Notes under the pieces: model-generated | Databases searched by the model: none | What the model was told of the DNA's origin: nothing | The model's input: only the letters and a program-made list of their open reading frames with translations | Assembly: GCA_034666665.1 (NCBI GenBank) | Contig: JAXDLK010000093.1 | Span: forward strand, 1-21,744 | Reading direction: 5' to 3' | DNA length: 21,744 bases | Source: JAXDLK01 sp034666665 | GTDB lineage: Bacteria > Desulfobacterota > Binatia > JACPRU01 | Part shown: positions 1 through 7,493 of the stretch, one piece after another | Position numbering within the stretch: position 1 is the first letter of the stretch | Layout of the letters: every line of letters starts with the position of its first letter | Program-made: the position numbers and the translations under genes

Positions 1-1218
1 CACGCCGAAGGCTCGCGGCTGACGCTGCTCGGGCCGCTCGTCGAGTGGCAGCGCGACGAGCGCACGACGACGTTCGCGGTGCGTCCGTTCTTCCACACCA
101 CCCGCGACCGGGAGAAGCACTCGACGACCGGCATCGCGCTCTATCCCGTCGCCTCGTGGCAATCGACGGAGGAATCGTTCTTCATCCGTTTTCTCGGCCT
201 CGCGAGCTACGAGCGACGCCGCGCCGCGGAGGCGCCGGGACATTCGGAGGCGACGGAGCGCGAGCTGTCGATCTTTCCGCTCGTCGATTACCGTGCCGGC
301 GGCGCAGCCGGCGCTTCGCTGTCGGTCGTGCCCTTCTACGCGAACCTCGAGCACCGCCTCGGATACGAGCGCATCCAGATGCTGCTGTTTCCGGGATTCC
401 TGCGCCTCGTCGAGCCGCTCTACACCCGGACGTGGTTCCCGTTCCCGTTTCTCTCCACGGTCGGCGGCCGTTCCGGAAGCGGGTTTCGTTTCTGGCCCTT
501 CTATGGCCGCACCCGCGTCGGCGCCGAGTCCGACACGCTCTACGTCGGCTGGCCGTTCTACATCCGCCACGTCGATCATCCCGGGCACGAGGGAGCCGTC
601 GTCCAGCGCGTGTCGTGGCCCTTCTTCGCGTCGATCGAAGGGCCTCGGCTCACCAGCCGGAGCTACGCGTTCCTGATCCTGTTGCCGCTCTACACGCACA
701 CGGTCGACCGCCGCGAAGGCACCGAGACCTCGGGGTTTCCCTGGCCGTTCTGGATCGTGCAGCGCGACCTCGCGACCGGTCGCCGCCGCTCGCTCCGGCT
801 GACGCCGTTCTATCAAGACCGCGAGACCGAGTTCGTGCATTCGAAGTTCGTGCTCTGGCCGTTCTACCGGCACAAGGTCGGCAGGGCCGAGCTCGCCGGC
901 TACGAGCGAACCGATTCGCTCTTCGTCTTCTATCGCGATCAGCGCGAGCCCGAGGGCCGCGGCGCTCGCCGCTTCCGCATCCTGGTGCCGCTCTGGTCTT
1001 CGTCGGTCGGACCGGACGAGGCGCACGCGCAGGCGCCCACGTTGCTCGACGGGCTCTTCCCCAAGAACGAAAACGTGGCGGCGCTGTACGCTCCGCTGTG
1101 GCGGCTCTACGGGTATCGCCGGCGGAACGAACGGACCCACGGCGAGATCCTCTGGCGCATGTGGGAATGGGGCGATGGCGGCATTCGAGCGCCGTGGTAT
1201 CTGTCCTGGCGCGGATGA
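1..1218 (+). CDS. WPF-repeat, beta-strand-rich protein upstream of MCE operon (5' partial)
   Basis: The frame is open from the first base, so the true start lies outside the window; 405 codons are visible. I recognise no named family. The protein is built from irregular repeats of about 20-45 residues, each centred on an aromatic motif of the type W/V/T-P-F-F/Y/W. Clear copies lie near bases 85-93, 328-339, 493-504, 550-561, 616-627, 742-753, 802-813 and 856-867. Each is followed by charged residues and then another aromatic/aliphatic strand, a pattern that suggests stacked beta strands, perhaps a barrel or large beta-sheet. No long hydrophobic helix is visible in this part. Its TGA overlaps the ATG of mlaE (ATGA), so the two are translationally coupled. 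I infer a role in envelope lipid transport from that coupling only; the function is unknown. Confidence 0.8.
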   Translation, partial: HAEGSRLTLLGPLVEWQRDERTTTFAVRPFFHTTRDREKHSTTGIALYPVASWQSTEESFFIRFLGLASYERRRAAEAPGHSEATERELSIFPLVDYRAGGAAGASLSVVPFYANLEHRLGYERIQMLLFPGFLRLVEPLYTRTWFPFPFLSTVGGRSGSGFRFWPFYGRTRVGAESDTLYVGWPFYIRHVDHPGHEGAVVQRVSWPFFASIEGPRLTSRSYAFLILLPLYTHTVDRREGTETSGFPWPFWIVQRDLATGRRRSLRLTPFYQDRETEFVHSKFVLWPFYRHKVGRAELAGYERTDSLFVFYRDQREPEGRGARRFRILVPLWSSSVGPDEAHAQAPTLLDGLFPKNENVAALYAPLWRLYGYRRRNERTHGEILWRMWEWGDGGIRAPWYLSWRG

Positions 1219-2057
1219 CCGAGCTCTCGGAGACGACCGGCGTCGCGCGCGACGCGGGACCCGGGCTGCTCACGCGACTCGGCGCCGGCATCCTCGAGAT
1301 CCTGACGATCAGCGGCGAATGCGCGCTGCTCTTCGTATCCACGCTCTGGCACTGCCGCTCGATCATCCGCCATCGCGAGAAAGTGCTGTCGCAGCTCGTC
1401 AGCGCCGGCAACCAGAGCCTGTCGATCTGCGCCCTGGTCTCGCTGTTCGTCGGCATGGTGATGGTGGTGCAGGCGGCCGACCAGCTCGCAAACTACACGC
1501 AGGAGATCCTCGGCTCGCTCGTGGGACTGGCGATGACGAAGGAGCTCGGGCCCGTGGTCATGGGTTTCCTGGTCGCGGGCCGCGCGGGATCGGCGATCGC
1601 CGCCGAAATCGGCTCGATGAAGGTGAACGACGAGATCGCCGCGCTCCGCACCATGGACATCGATCCCGTCCCGTTCCTGGTGATGCCGCGATTCGTGGCG
1701 ATGACGCTGGCGATCCCTATGCTGATCCTCTACTCGGACGTGATCGGCATCGCGGGGGGAGCGGTGGTGGTCGCCACCGACCCGTCGATCTCGATCGGGG
1801 TGCCGCAGTACTTCGACAACCTGACCCAGTGGGTGAACTTCACGGACATCGTCGTCGGTCTGGTGAAGGGACTGGTGTTCGGGATGGAGGTCGCGGTGAT
1901 CTCGTGCGCATTCGGGTTCCGCACGACCGGCGGCTCCCGCGGAGTGGCGCGTTCGACGACGTCCGCCGTGGTCTGGAGCTTCGTCGCGATCATCATCGCC
2001 GACTTCGTGATCGTCCGCGCCGCGTTCCTGCTCTTCCCGGCCCGGGGCGGCCCGTGA
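1215..2057 (+). CDS. mlaE: MlaE-type ABC transporter permease (MCE lipid transport)
   Basis: Inner-membrane permease of the Mla/MCE phospholipid (or hydrophobic substrate) transport system; it would pair with MlaF in the cytoplasm and MlaD in the periplasm. The protein has 280 residues, normal for the family. The family-defining block is present: KELGPVVMGFLVAGRAGSAI, then AAEIGSMKVNDEIAALR and MDIDP, at about residues 114-157. It is followed by hydrophobic segments typical of the five-helix MlaE core and a C-terminal membrane helix. The ATG at 1215 overlaps the stop of the upstream WPF-repeat gene. It is preferred over a longer upstream reading because the family homology begins after it. 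The stop overlaps the mlaF GTG. No strong ribosome-binding site is visible, consistent with translational coupling. Confidence 0.95.
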   Translation: MTELSETTGVARDAGPGLLTRLGAGILEILTISGECALLFVSTLWHCRSIIRHREKVLSQLVSAGNQSLSICALVSLFVGMVMVVQAADQLANYTQEILGSLVGLAMTKELGPVVMGFLVAGRAGSAIAAEIGSMKVNDEIAALRTMDIDPVPFLVMPRFVAMTLAIPMLILYSDVIGIAGGAVVVATDPSISIGVPQYFDNLTQWVNFTDIVVGLVKGLVFGMEVAVISCAFGFRTTGGSRGVARSTTSAVVWSFVAIIIADFVIVRAAFLLFPARGGP

Positions 2058-2818
2058 CCGCGGACGCACCGCGCCGCTCGCGCGTGCCGATCGAGATCCG
2101 CGACCTCTGGAAGTCGTACGACGGAAACCCGGTCCTGAAGGGAATCACCCTCGACGTTGCCGCCGGCGAGACGCTGGTGATCGTCGGCGGCAGCGGCGAG
2201 GGCAAGTCCGTGCTGATCCGGCACGTGATCGGGCTCGAGCACGCGGATCGCGGCACGATCCGCCTCGACGGGCTGCCGATCGACGAGTACCTGGAGAAGC
2301 CGCATCGCGAAAAGCCCTTCCGCATGGCGATGGTGTTTCAGAGCGGCGCACTGCTGAACTCCTTGACCGTCGCGGAGAACGTGAGCCTGGCGCTCCGCGA
2401 GCACCGGGAGGCGCGACGGGACGAGATCCGCCGGATCGTTCGCGAGTGCCTGAGCGAGGTCGACATGGAGGGCACCGAGGACAAGCTCCCGGCGGAGCTC
2501 TCCGGCGGAATGCGCAAGCGCGTGGCGATCGCCCGCGCGCTCGCGATCGACGCGCACGTCATCCTCTACGACGAGCCGACGGCGGAGCTCGATCCGCTGC
2601 TGAACGAGCAGATCGGCGAGCTCGTGCAGAAGATCCAGAAGCAGCGGTCGCCGACGCAGATCGTCGTGACGCACAACCTGCCGCTCGCGAAGCAGGTGGC
2701 GGATCACGTCGCGATGCTGCGGGAGGGACAGATCGTCGATTACCGGACCGGCGAGGAGTTCTGGCGGAGCGATCATCCCCACACCCGCGAGTTCCTGCGG
2801 GCCGCCAGGGTCGTGTGA
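2054..2818 (+). CDS. mlaF: MlaF-type ABC transporter ATP-binding protein
   Basis: Cytoplasmic ATPase that drives the MlaE permease. All ABC motifs are present in the 254-residue product: Walker A GGSGEGKS (45-52), Q-loop Gln96 in VFQSGAL, signature LSGGMRKR (149-156), Walker B VILYDE (169-174) and the switch His207 in VTHN. The Walker A form GGSGxGKS and the VFQSGALLNSLTVAENV stretch are typical of the MlaF branch. The start is GTG at 2054, giving a GTGA overlap with mlaE; this leaves a short N-terminal arm before the first strand (VPIEIRDLWKSYDG). The stop in turn overlaps the GTG of the membrane glycosyltransferase gene, so the whole run is probably one transcript. Confidence 0.95.
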   Translation: MTADAPRRSRVPIEIRDLWKSYDGNPVLKGITLDVAAGETLVIVGGSGEGKSVLIRHVIGLEHADRGTIRLDGLPIDEYLEKPHREKPFRMAMVFQSGALLNSLTVAENVSLALREHREARRDEIRRIVRECLSEVDMEGTEDKLPAELSGGMRKRVAIARALAIDAHVILYDEPTAELDPLLNEQIGELVQKIQKQRSPTQIVVTHNLPLAKQVADHVAMLREGQIVDYRTGEEFWRSDHPHTREFLRAARVV

Positions 2819-4287
2819 GCACCCGAGTCGGTCTGGATCGGGAGTCGCTTCCTTCCGAGCCTCGCTGGGCGGCGCCGCTCGCGTGGGGGGTGCTGCTGCT
2901 CCTCCTGGCCGGCGTCTCGGCCTCGGTTCTCACGTTCGATTACCGCTCGAATCCCGTCGCCGGAGACGAGGCCTCGTTCCTGCTCCAGGCGCTGAGCCTC
3001 GCCGAGCCGCCTCACGACCTGAAGTTCGACGGGCGAGACCTCGCCCGATGGACACGGCTCGGGTGGGAGCCGCGTCCTCGCGGGCTGATCTTCCAACGGA
3101 GCTCGCACGGGATCGTCTTCGGGAAGCCGTACGGCTACTCGGTGGTTCTCGCTCCCTGGATTCGCATCTTCGGCAAGATCCGCGGCGTGGTGGCGGCGAA
3201 CGCGACGATCTTTCTCGGGCTCGTCGGGATCGCGATCGTGATGCTCCGCCGGCGCTATCGCGGCGCGGTCGTACCGCTCACCGCCGGCGCGTTCTACCTG
3301 GCGTCCAGCGCCTACCTCTATGCGTACGTGATCCACACCGATCTCTTCGTCGCGCTGCTCGTGGCCTCGGTCTGCCTGCTGGCGACCGACACCGGCGTCG
3401 CGGTGAACGGCTGGCGGCCGGCGGTCGCGGCGGCGGTCGTCGCGTTCGCCACGGCCGAGAAGCCGCCGCTGATCTTGCTGCTCGGGCCGGTACTCGTCGC
3501 GTCGGTCATGGAGACGCGGCGGCCCCGCTCGACGGCGCTCCTCTCGGCGGCCGTGTTCGCTGCCGCCTACCTGGTGTCGATCTTCCCCTACGTCCACTAC
3601 TCGGACGGCGCGGCGATCACGCCGTACACCGGCGAATCGTACTACTCGCCGAGCGGCTACGTCGGCCCCGGGCTCACGCAGACGGGCGCGCGTCTCATCC
3701 GCAACCATCACGAGCCGAAGCGGTATCTCCTCGAGACTCTCCGCCACCCGCGTCGCTGGCGAGAGAGCGCGCGTTCGCTCGGCTATTACCTGGTCGGCGC
3801 CCACACCGGCATCGTCATCTTCCAGCCGCTCGCGACCCTGCTCTTCGCCGCCGCGCTGCCACGCGCGTTCCGCCGGCCGCCCAGCGCCGCGCTGGCGATC
3901 GGAATCATCGCCTACGTTCTCTTCTACGTGGTGGTGTTCCCGGCGAACTACTACGGGGGCGGTCAATCGATCGGCAACCGGTACTTCCTGCAGATCATGC
4001 CGGCCGCTCTCGCGCTCGCGGTCGCGGCCGAGATCCCGGCGCGTCTGCTGGCCATGCTCGCCGGTGTCGCGGCGATCGTCGGCACGGTCGCCCTCGCACC
4101 GCATCACCTGAGCCCGCGCGACGCGTTCGTGAACCTCTGGCGCGAGAGCGCGGTCCAGCGCCTGCTTCCGCTCGAACGGAACCAGGCCAACGTGCGGTCC
4201 TTCATTCCTCCGGAGGCGCGATTGTCGCCCACCGGCGGCGATGGTACGCGAGGCGGGCGCGGTCCGGCCGCGAAGGAGGCGCCATGA
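2815..4287 (+). CDS. Polytopic membrane protein, probable GT-C (family 39-like) glycosyltransferase
   Basis: A 490-residue integral membrane protein. The N-terminal helix (about residues 20-40) is followed by a periplasmic-type loop carrying an acidic pair, NPVAGDEASFLLQALSL. This is the arrangement in GT-C lipid-linked-sugar glycosyltransferases such as the PMT/ArnT group, where an Asp-Glu in the first loop is catalytic. About nine to ten further hydrophobic segments follow, with aromatic loops such as FPANYYGGGQSIGNRYFLQI late in the protein. GTG at 2815 is chosen because it gives a GTGA overlap with mlaF. The stop overlaps the mlaD ATG. Its position inside the transporter operon, between mlaF and mlaD, is unusual; it may glycosylate an envelope lipid or protein connected with that transporter. 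The acceptor and donor cannot be read from the sequence. Confidence 0.75.
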   Translation: MSTRVGLDRESLPSEPRWAAPLAWGVLLLLLAGVSASVLTFDYRSNPVAGDEASFLLQALSLAEPPHDLKFDGRDLARWTRLGWEPRPRGLIFQRSSHGIVFGKPYGYSVVLAPWIRIFGKIRGVVAANATIFLGLVGIAIVMLRRRYRGAVVPLTAGAFYLASSAYLYAYVIHTDLFVALLVASVCLLATDTGVAVNGWRPAVAAAVVAFATAEKPPLILLLGPVLVASVMETRRPRSTALLSAAVFAAAYLVSIFPYVHYSDGAAITPYTGESYYSPSGYVGPGLTQTGARLIRNHHEPKRYLLETLRHPRRWRESARSLGYYLVGAHTGIVIFQPLATLLFAAALPRAFRRPPSAALAIGIIAYVLFYVVVFPANYYGGGQSIGNRYFLQIMPAALALAVAAEIPARLLAMLAGVAAIVGTVALAPHHLSPRDAFVNLWRESAVQRLLPLERNQANVRSFIPPEARLSPTGGDGTRGGRGPAAKEAP

Positions 4288-5273
4288 GGCTCTCGAAGGA
4301 ACAGAAGGTGGGTCTCTTTTTCCTCGGCGGCGTGGTGCTGTTCGCGGTCTTCATCGAGATCACCGTCGGCACGGGAATGTTCCGCAAGCGCTACACGCTG
4401 GCCGCGGAGTTCCGCGACGTACAGGGTGTGACCGAAGGCGCCGACGTCCGCGTCGCCGGCGTCGCCTCGGGAACGGTGCGCGACGTGGCGCTCCAGAAGG
4501 ACAAGGTTCGAATCGAGCTCGCGATCGATGACGGCGTGGAGGTGCATCGCGACGCCGTCGCTCGCCTCGACTTCCAGGCGCTCTCCGGAACCCGATTCGT
4601 GTCGATCGATCCGGGATCTCCCGACGCTCCGCCGCTACCGGCGGGATCGACGCTGCGGACCGAGGAGCCCGCGGGTATTTCCGAGATGGTCCGCGAGCTC
4701 CAGGGCGTGGCGTCGAGCGTTCGCGATCTCGCCGAGTCGCTGAACGAGAACCAGGATCGGCTGCTCGAGAACGTGAACACCATGGTCGAGGAGAACCGGC
4801 AGAGCGTGCAAGGGATCTTCGATCATCTGAACGGCGTGACCGAGAAGCTCGCCAGCGGCGAGGGCACGCTCGGGCGGCTGCTCGCGGATTCCCGCCTGTA
4901 CGACGAGGCCGTCGTCACCTTGCAGTCGCTGAACGCGTCGTTCGGCGACATCCGGCGCATCACCGGCGACGTCCACGACGTGACCAGCCGCCTCGCGCGC
5001 GGCGACGGCCTGCTCGGGCGCATGCTCCGCGACGACCAGCTGTATGACGACCTCCGCGAGACCATGGCGAGCCTCGAGGTGACGGCGCAGAACGTCGAGT
5101 CGATCTCCGACCAGGTACGGACCGGCGAGGGCACGCTCGGCAAGCTCCTGAACGAGGACGACCTCTACCTCGAGGCCGAGGATGCGGTGCGCGGGCTCAC
5201 GCGCGCGACTCAGGGGATCGAGGACCAGGCGCCGATCTCGGTCCTCGGCACGTTCATCGGCACCGTGTTCTGA
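4284..5273 (+). CDS. mlaD: MlaD/MCE-domain periplasmic lipid-binding protein
   Basis: Membrane-anchored substrate-binding subunit of the MCE transporter, 329 residues. An N-terminal helix (LFFLGGVVLFAVFIEITV, about 11-28) anchors it in the inner membrane. The MCE domain follows (about 36-125): it contains FRDVQGVTEGADVRVAGV and GTRFVSIDPGSPDAP. The rest is a predicted helical/coiled-coil region (about 135-185), then three copies of a motif like G-E/D-G-T/L-L-G-R/K-L/M-L...LYD/E near residues 190, 239 and 280. ATG at 4284 overlaps the previous stop (ATGA) and has an AAGGAGG site 4 bases upstream, so this gene can also be initiated independently. It completes the mlaE-F-D set; no MlaB- or MlaC-like gene is seen here. 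Confidence 0.95.
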   Translation: MRLSKEQKVGLFFLGGVVLFAVFIEITVGTGMFRKRYTLAAEFRDVQGVTEGADVRVAGVASGTVRDVALQKDKVRIELAIDDGVEVHRDAVARLDFQALSGTRFVSIDPGSPDAPPLPAGSTLRTEEPAGISEMVRELQGVASSVRDLAESLNENQDRLLENVNTMVEENRQSVQGIFDHLNGVTEKLASGEGTLGRLLADSRLYDEAVVTLQSLNASFGDIRRITGDVHDVTSRLARGDGLLGRMLRDDQLYDDLRETMASLEVTAQNVESISDQVRTGEGTLGKLLNEDDLYLEAEDAVRGLTRATQGIEDQAPISVLGTFIGTVF

Positions 5274-5311
5274 TCGAGCGGGGTCGGAAGCAGCACCGAG
5301 GCGGAGGCAGG

Positions 5312-6715
5312 ATGGAAGCGATTCGGGTCCCGGACCAGGTGCTGCCCGCGCCCGGACGACGCGAGCTCCCCGAGCCCGTGCCGCTCCGGCGCATGCTCGG
5401 GCCGAGCGTCATCCTCGCCGGTCTCTCGATCGGCAGCGGCGAGCTCGTGCTCTGGCCCCGGCTGACGGCGGAATGGGGATTCGCGGTCTTCTGGGCCTGC
5501 TGGGTCGGCGTCACCATCCAGTTCTTCCTGAACATGGAGATCGAGCGCTGGACGCTCGCGACCGGCGAGAGCGCGGTCACTGGGTTCCTGCGCCTCGGCC
5601 GAGCCTGGGGGCCGGTCTTCCTCGCCTGCGGCACGATCCCGTGGATGTGGCCGGGCTGGGCGACCGGAGGCTCCACGATCCTCGCGTGGGAGCTCGGCGG
5701 CAACGTCACCGCGTACACGGTCGGCAGTCTCGCCTTCTGCGGCGTGGTGCTCACCGTGAGCCCCGTCGTCTACCGCGCGGTGGAGCTCTTGCAGATGATC
5801 CTGGTGACCGCGATCTTCCTCTTTCTCGGGATCCTCGCGGTCCTGGTCGTGCGCGGCGATGCGCTCGCCGCGCTCGCGGCGGGCGCGCTTCGCTTCGGCC
5901 ATCTACCGCCGGGAATCGACGTGCCGCTCCTGCTCGGGGCGCTGGCCTTCGCGGGTGCCGGAGGCACGGCGAACCTCGCGCAGTCGAACTACATCAAGGA
6001 CAAGGGCTACGGCATGGGCTGCTGGATGGGCCGGATCACCAGTCCGTTCACCGGCCGCGACGAGGCGGCGACGGAGATCGGCTACGTCTTCCCTCCCGAC
6101 ACCGCGAACCTGGCGCGCTGGAAGGTCTGGTGGCGCCGCGCGAACCTCGAGCACTTCTTCACGTTCTGGCTCCTCTGCAACCTGTCTCTCGTGCTTCTCT
6201 GCCTGCTCGCGTACTCGCTGCTCGAGCCCGGCGCTCCGGTGTCGCAGGGCTTCGGCTTCATCGCCGACCAGGCGGCGACGCTGGAGAGACGGTTCGGTCC
6301 CGGGGCTCGCCACCTCTTTCTCGGCGCGGCGCTCGCGGTGCTCTTCTCGACCGAGCTCGGTCTGCTCGATGCCGTCTCCCGCGTCGCCGCGGACGTGGTC
6401 AAGGTGAGCTTTCTCTCGGATCGGCGCGCGTGGACGCCGTCGCGGATCTACGTCGCCCTCGTCTGGTCGATGGTGGCGCTCGGCATCGCGATCGTGCTCG
6501 GCGGCTTCGATCAGCCGCTGTCTCTCCTCGTGCTGTCCTCGTGCCTGAACGGGTTCGTCATGTTCCTCTATTCGGGCCTGCTTCTCTGGCTCAACCTGAC
6601 CACCTTCTCGGGTCCGCTGCGTCCGAGCCCGGTCCGCGTCGCGGCGCTCGCCGGATCGCTGATCTTCTTCGGCTACTTCAGCGCGCTGACGCTGGCGGAC
6701 CAGCTGTCGCGCTGA
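5312..6715 (+). CDS. Nramp-superfamily-like membrane transporter with altered metal site
   Basis: A 467-residue polytopic membrane protein. Its overall plan matches Nramp transporters: a first helix beginning LGPSVILAGLSIGSGEL (29-45), and an unwound helix 6 region GAGGTANLAQSNYIKDKGYG (215-234). Where Nramp proteins have the metal-binding D-P-G-N motif in helix 1, this protein has G-S-G-E. The M-P-H of helix 6 is replaced by a G-G-T-A-N-L context. These changes match a group commonly annotated as Nramp-like in high-GC and planctomycete genomes, whose substrate is unknown to me. Start ATG 5312 has GGAGG 4 bases upstream. It lies 38 bases after mlaD on the same strand and may be the last gene of that operon. 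A strong hairpin follows immediately. Confidence 0.75.
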   Translation: MEAIRVPDQVLPAPGRRELPEPVPLRRMLGPSVILAGLSIGSGELVLWPRLTAEWGFAVFWACWVGVTIQFFLNMEIERWTLATGESAVTGFLRLGRAWGPVFLACGTIPWMWPGWATGGSTILAWELGGNVTAYTVGSLAFCGVVLTVSPVVYRAVELLQMILVTAIFLFLGILAVLVVRGDALAALAAGALRFGHLPPGIDVPLLLGALAFAGAGGTANLAQSNYIKDKGYGMGCWMGRITSPFTGRDEAATEIGYVFPPDTANLARWKVWWRRANLEHFFTFWLLCNLSLVLLCLLAYSLLEPGAPVSQGFGFIADQAATLERRFGPGARHLFLGAALAVLFSTELGLLDAVSRVAADVVKVSFLSDRRAWTPSRIYVALVWSMVALGIAIVLGGFDQPLSLLVLSSCLNGFVMFLYSGLLLWLNLTTFSGPLRPSPVRVAALAGSLIFFGYFSALTLADQLSR

Positions 6716-6717
6716 AC

Positions 6718-6796
6718 AAAGGGGTCGGGAGTCTTTTTCGAGCGGTCAGGCGAACCAGCGACCGCTGACCGATGGAAAAAGACTCCCGACCCCTTT
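6718..6796. repeat. REP-like palindromic element, 22-bp perfect arms, also a likely bidirectional terminator
   Basis: Two perfect 22-base inverted arms, 6718-6739 and 6775-6796, are built around AAAGGGGTCGGGAGTC followed by a T run. They enclose a 35-base centre that contains its own dyad, AGCGGTC (6741-6747) and GACCGCT (6760-6766). The element fits exactly between the stop codons of two convergent genes, starting 3 bases after one and ending 2 bases before the other. A GC-rich stem next to a T run on both strands suggests termination in both directions. The arm sequence resembles dispersed palindromes associated with REP/RAYT (IS200-like) transposases, but no transposase is present here. 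Copy number in the genome would settle whether it is a repeat family. Confidence 0.8.
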
Positions 6797-6797
6797 T

Positions 6798-7493
6798 TCA
6801 GATGAGTCGGCGGGCCTCGGCGAACACGGTGTCGATCATCGGCTCCGTCAGCTTGCCGGTGAACGTGTTCTGCTGACTCGGGTGGTAGCAGCCGAGGATC
6901 ACGCGCCCGCTCGGCAGGTCGACACGCACCGCGTGACCGAAGCGCGCGCGCTTCGGCGGCGCCTCACCACGCCCGCGGAGCGCGCGCAGGAGCCCGTCGA
7001 AGGCGAAGCTGCCGAGCGTGACGAACACGCGGAGCTCGGGCAGGAGCTCGATCTCGCGGACGAGGTACGCGAGACAGCGGTCGCGCTCGTCGGTCTCCGG
7101 CTTGTTCGCGGGGGGCGCGCAGTGCACGACCGCGGTGACGCGCGCGTCGCGCAACCGGAGACCGTCGCCGCGCGCGATCGACGTCGGCTGGCTCGCGAAC
7201 CCCGTTCGATGAAGCGACGCGAACAGCCAATCGCCGCTCCGGTCCCCCGTGAAGATCCGTCCCGTCCGGTTGCCGCCGTGCGCCGCGGGAGCGAGGCCGA
7301 CGATCAGCAGGCGCGCCCGGGGATCGCCGAAGCTCGGGACCGGCCGCCCCCAGTATTCGTCGCCGCGAAACCGTTTGACCTTCGTCCGGGCGACCTCTTC
7401 GCGGTACGCGACGAGCCGCGGGCAGAGCCGACATCGGCTGACGGTGCGGTCGAGAGACTCGAGCGAGCGAACCGGCGGCGCGGGTGGCGTCAC
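6798..7493 (-). CDS. Family 5 uracil-DNA glycosylase (UDGb type), iron-sulfur
   Basis: DNA-repair enzyme that removes uracil (and in this family often other deaminated bases) from DNA. The 231-residue product has the family 5 motif I GLAPAAHGGNRTGR (66-79), in which the usual catalytic acidic residue of other UDG families is absent, and the C-terminal motif HPSQQNT (204-210). Four cysteines suited to a [4Fe-4S] cluster are present: C21 and C24 in CRLCP, C125 and C140. Start is GTG at 7493, which overlaps the stop of the preceding Hint-like gene (GTGA), so the two are translationally coupled. It is the last gene of the minus-strand operon and ends against the palindromic element. Confidence 0.93.
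   Translation of the reverse strand: MTPPAPPVRSLESLDRTVSRCRLCPRLVAYREEVARTKVKRFRGDEYWGRPVPSFGDPRARLLIVGLAPAAHGGNRTGRIFTGDRSGDWLFASLHRTGFASQPTSIARGDGLRLRDARVTAVVHCAPPANKPETDERDRCLAYLVREIELLPELRVFVTLGSFAFDGLLRALRGRGEAPPKRARFGHAVRVDLPSGRVILGCYHPSQQNTFTGKLTEPMIDTVFAEARRLI

Noticed and set aside
2773..4107. 444-codon minus-strand frame opposite the membrane glycosyltransferase
   Set aside because: Highly charged, low-complexity translation without domains. The plus strand encodes a clear membrane protein coupled to its neighbours.
5182..6768. 528-codon plus-strand frame overlapping the Nramp-like gene
   Set aside because: It is Arg-rich with no recognisable fold, whereas the overlapping frame has membrane helices, a ribosome-binding site and a family match.
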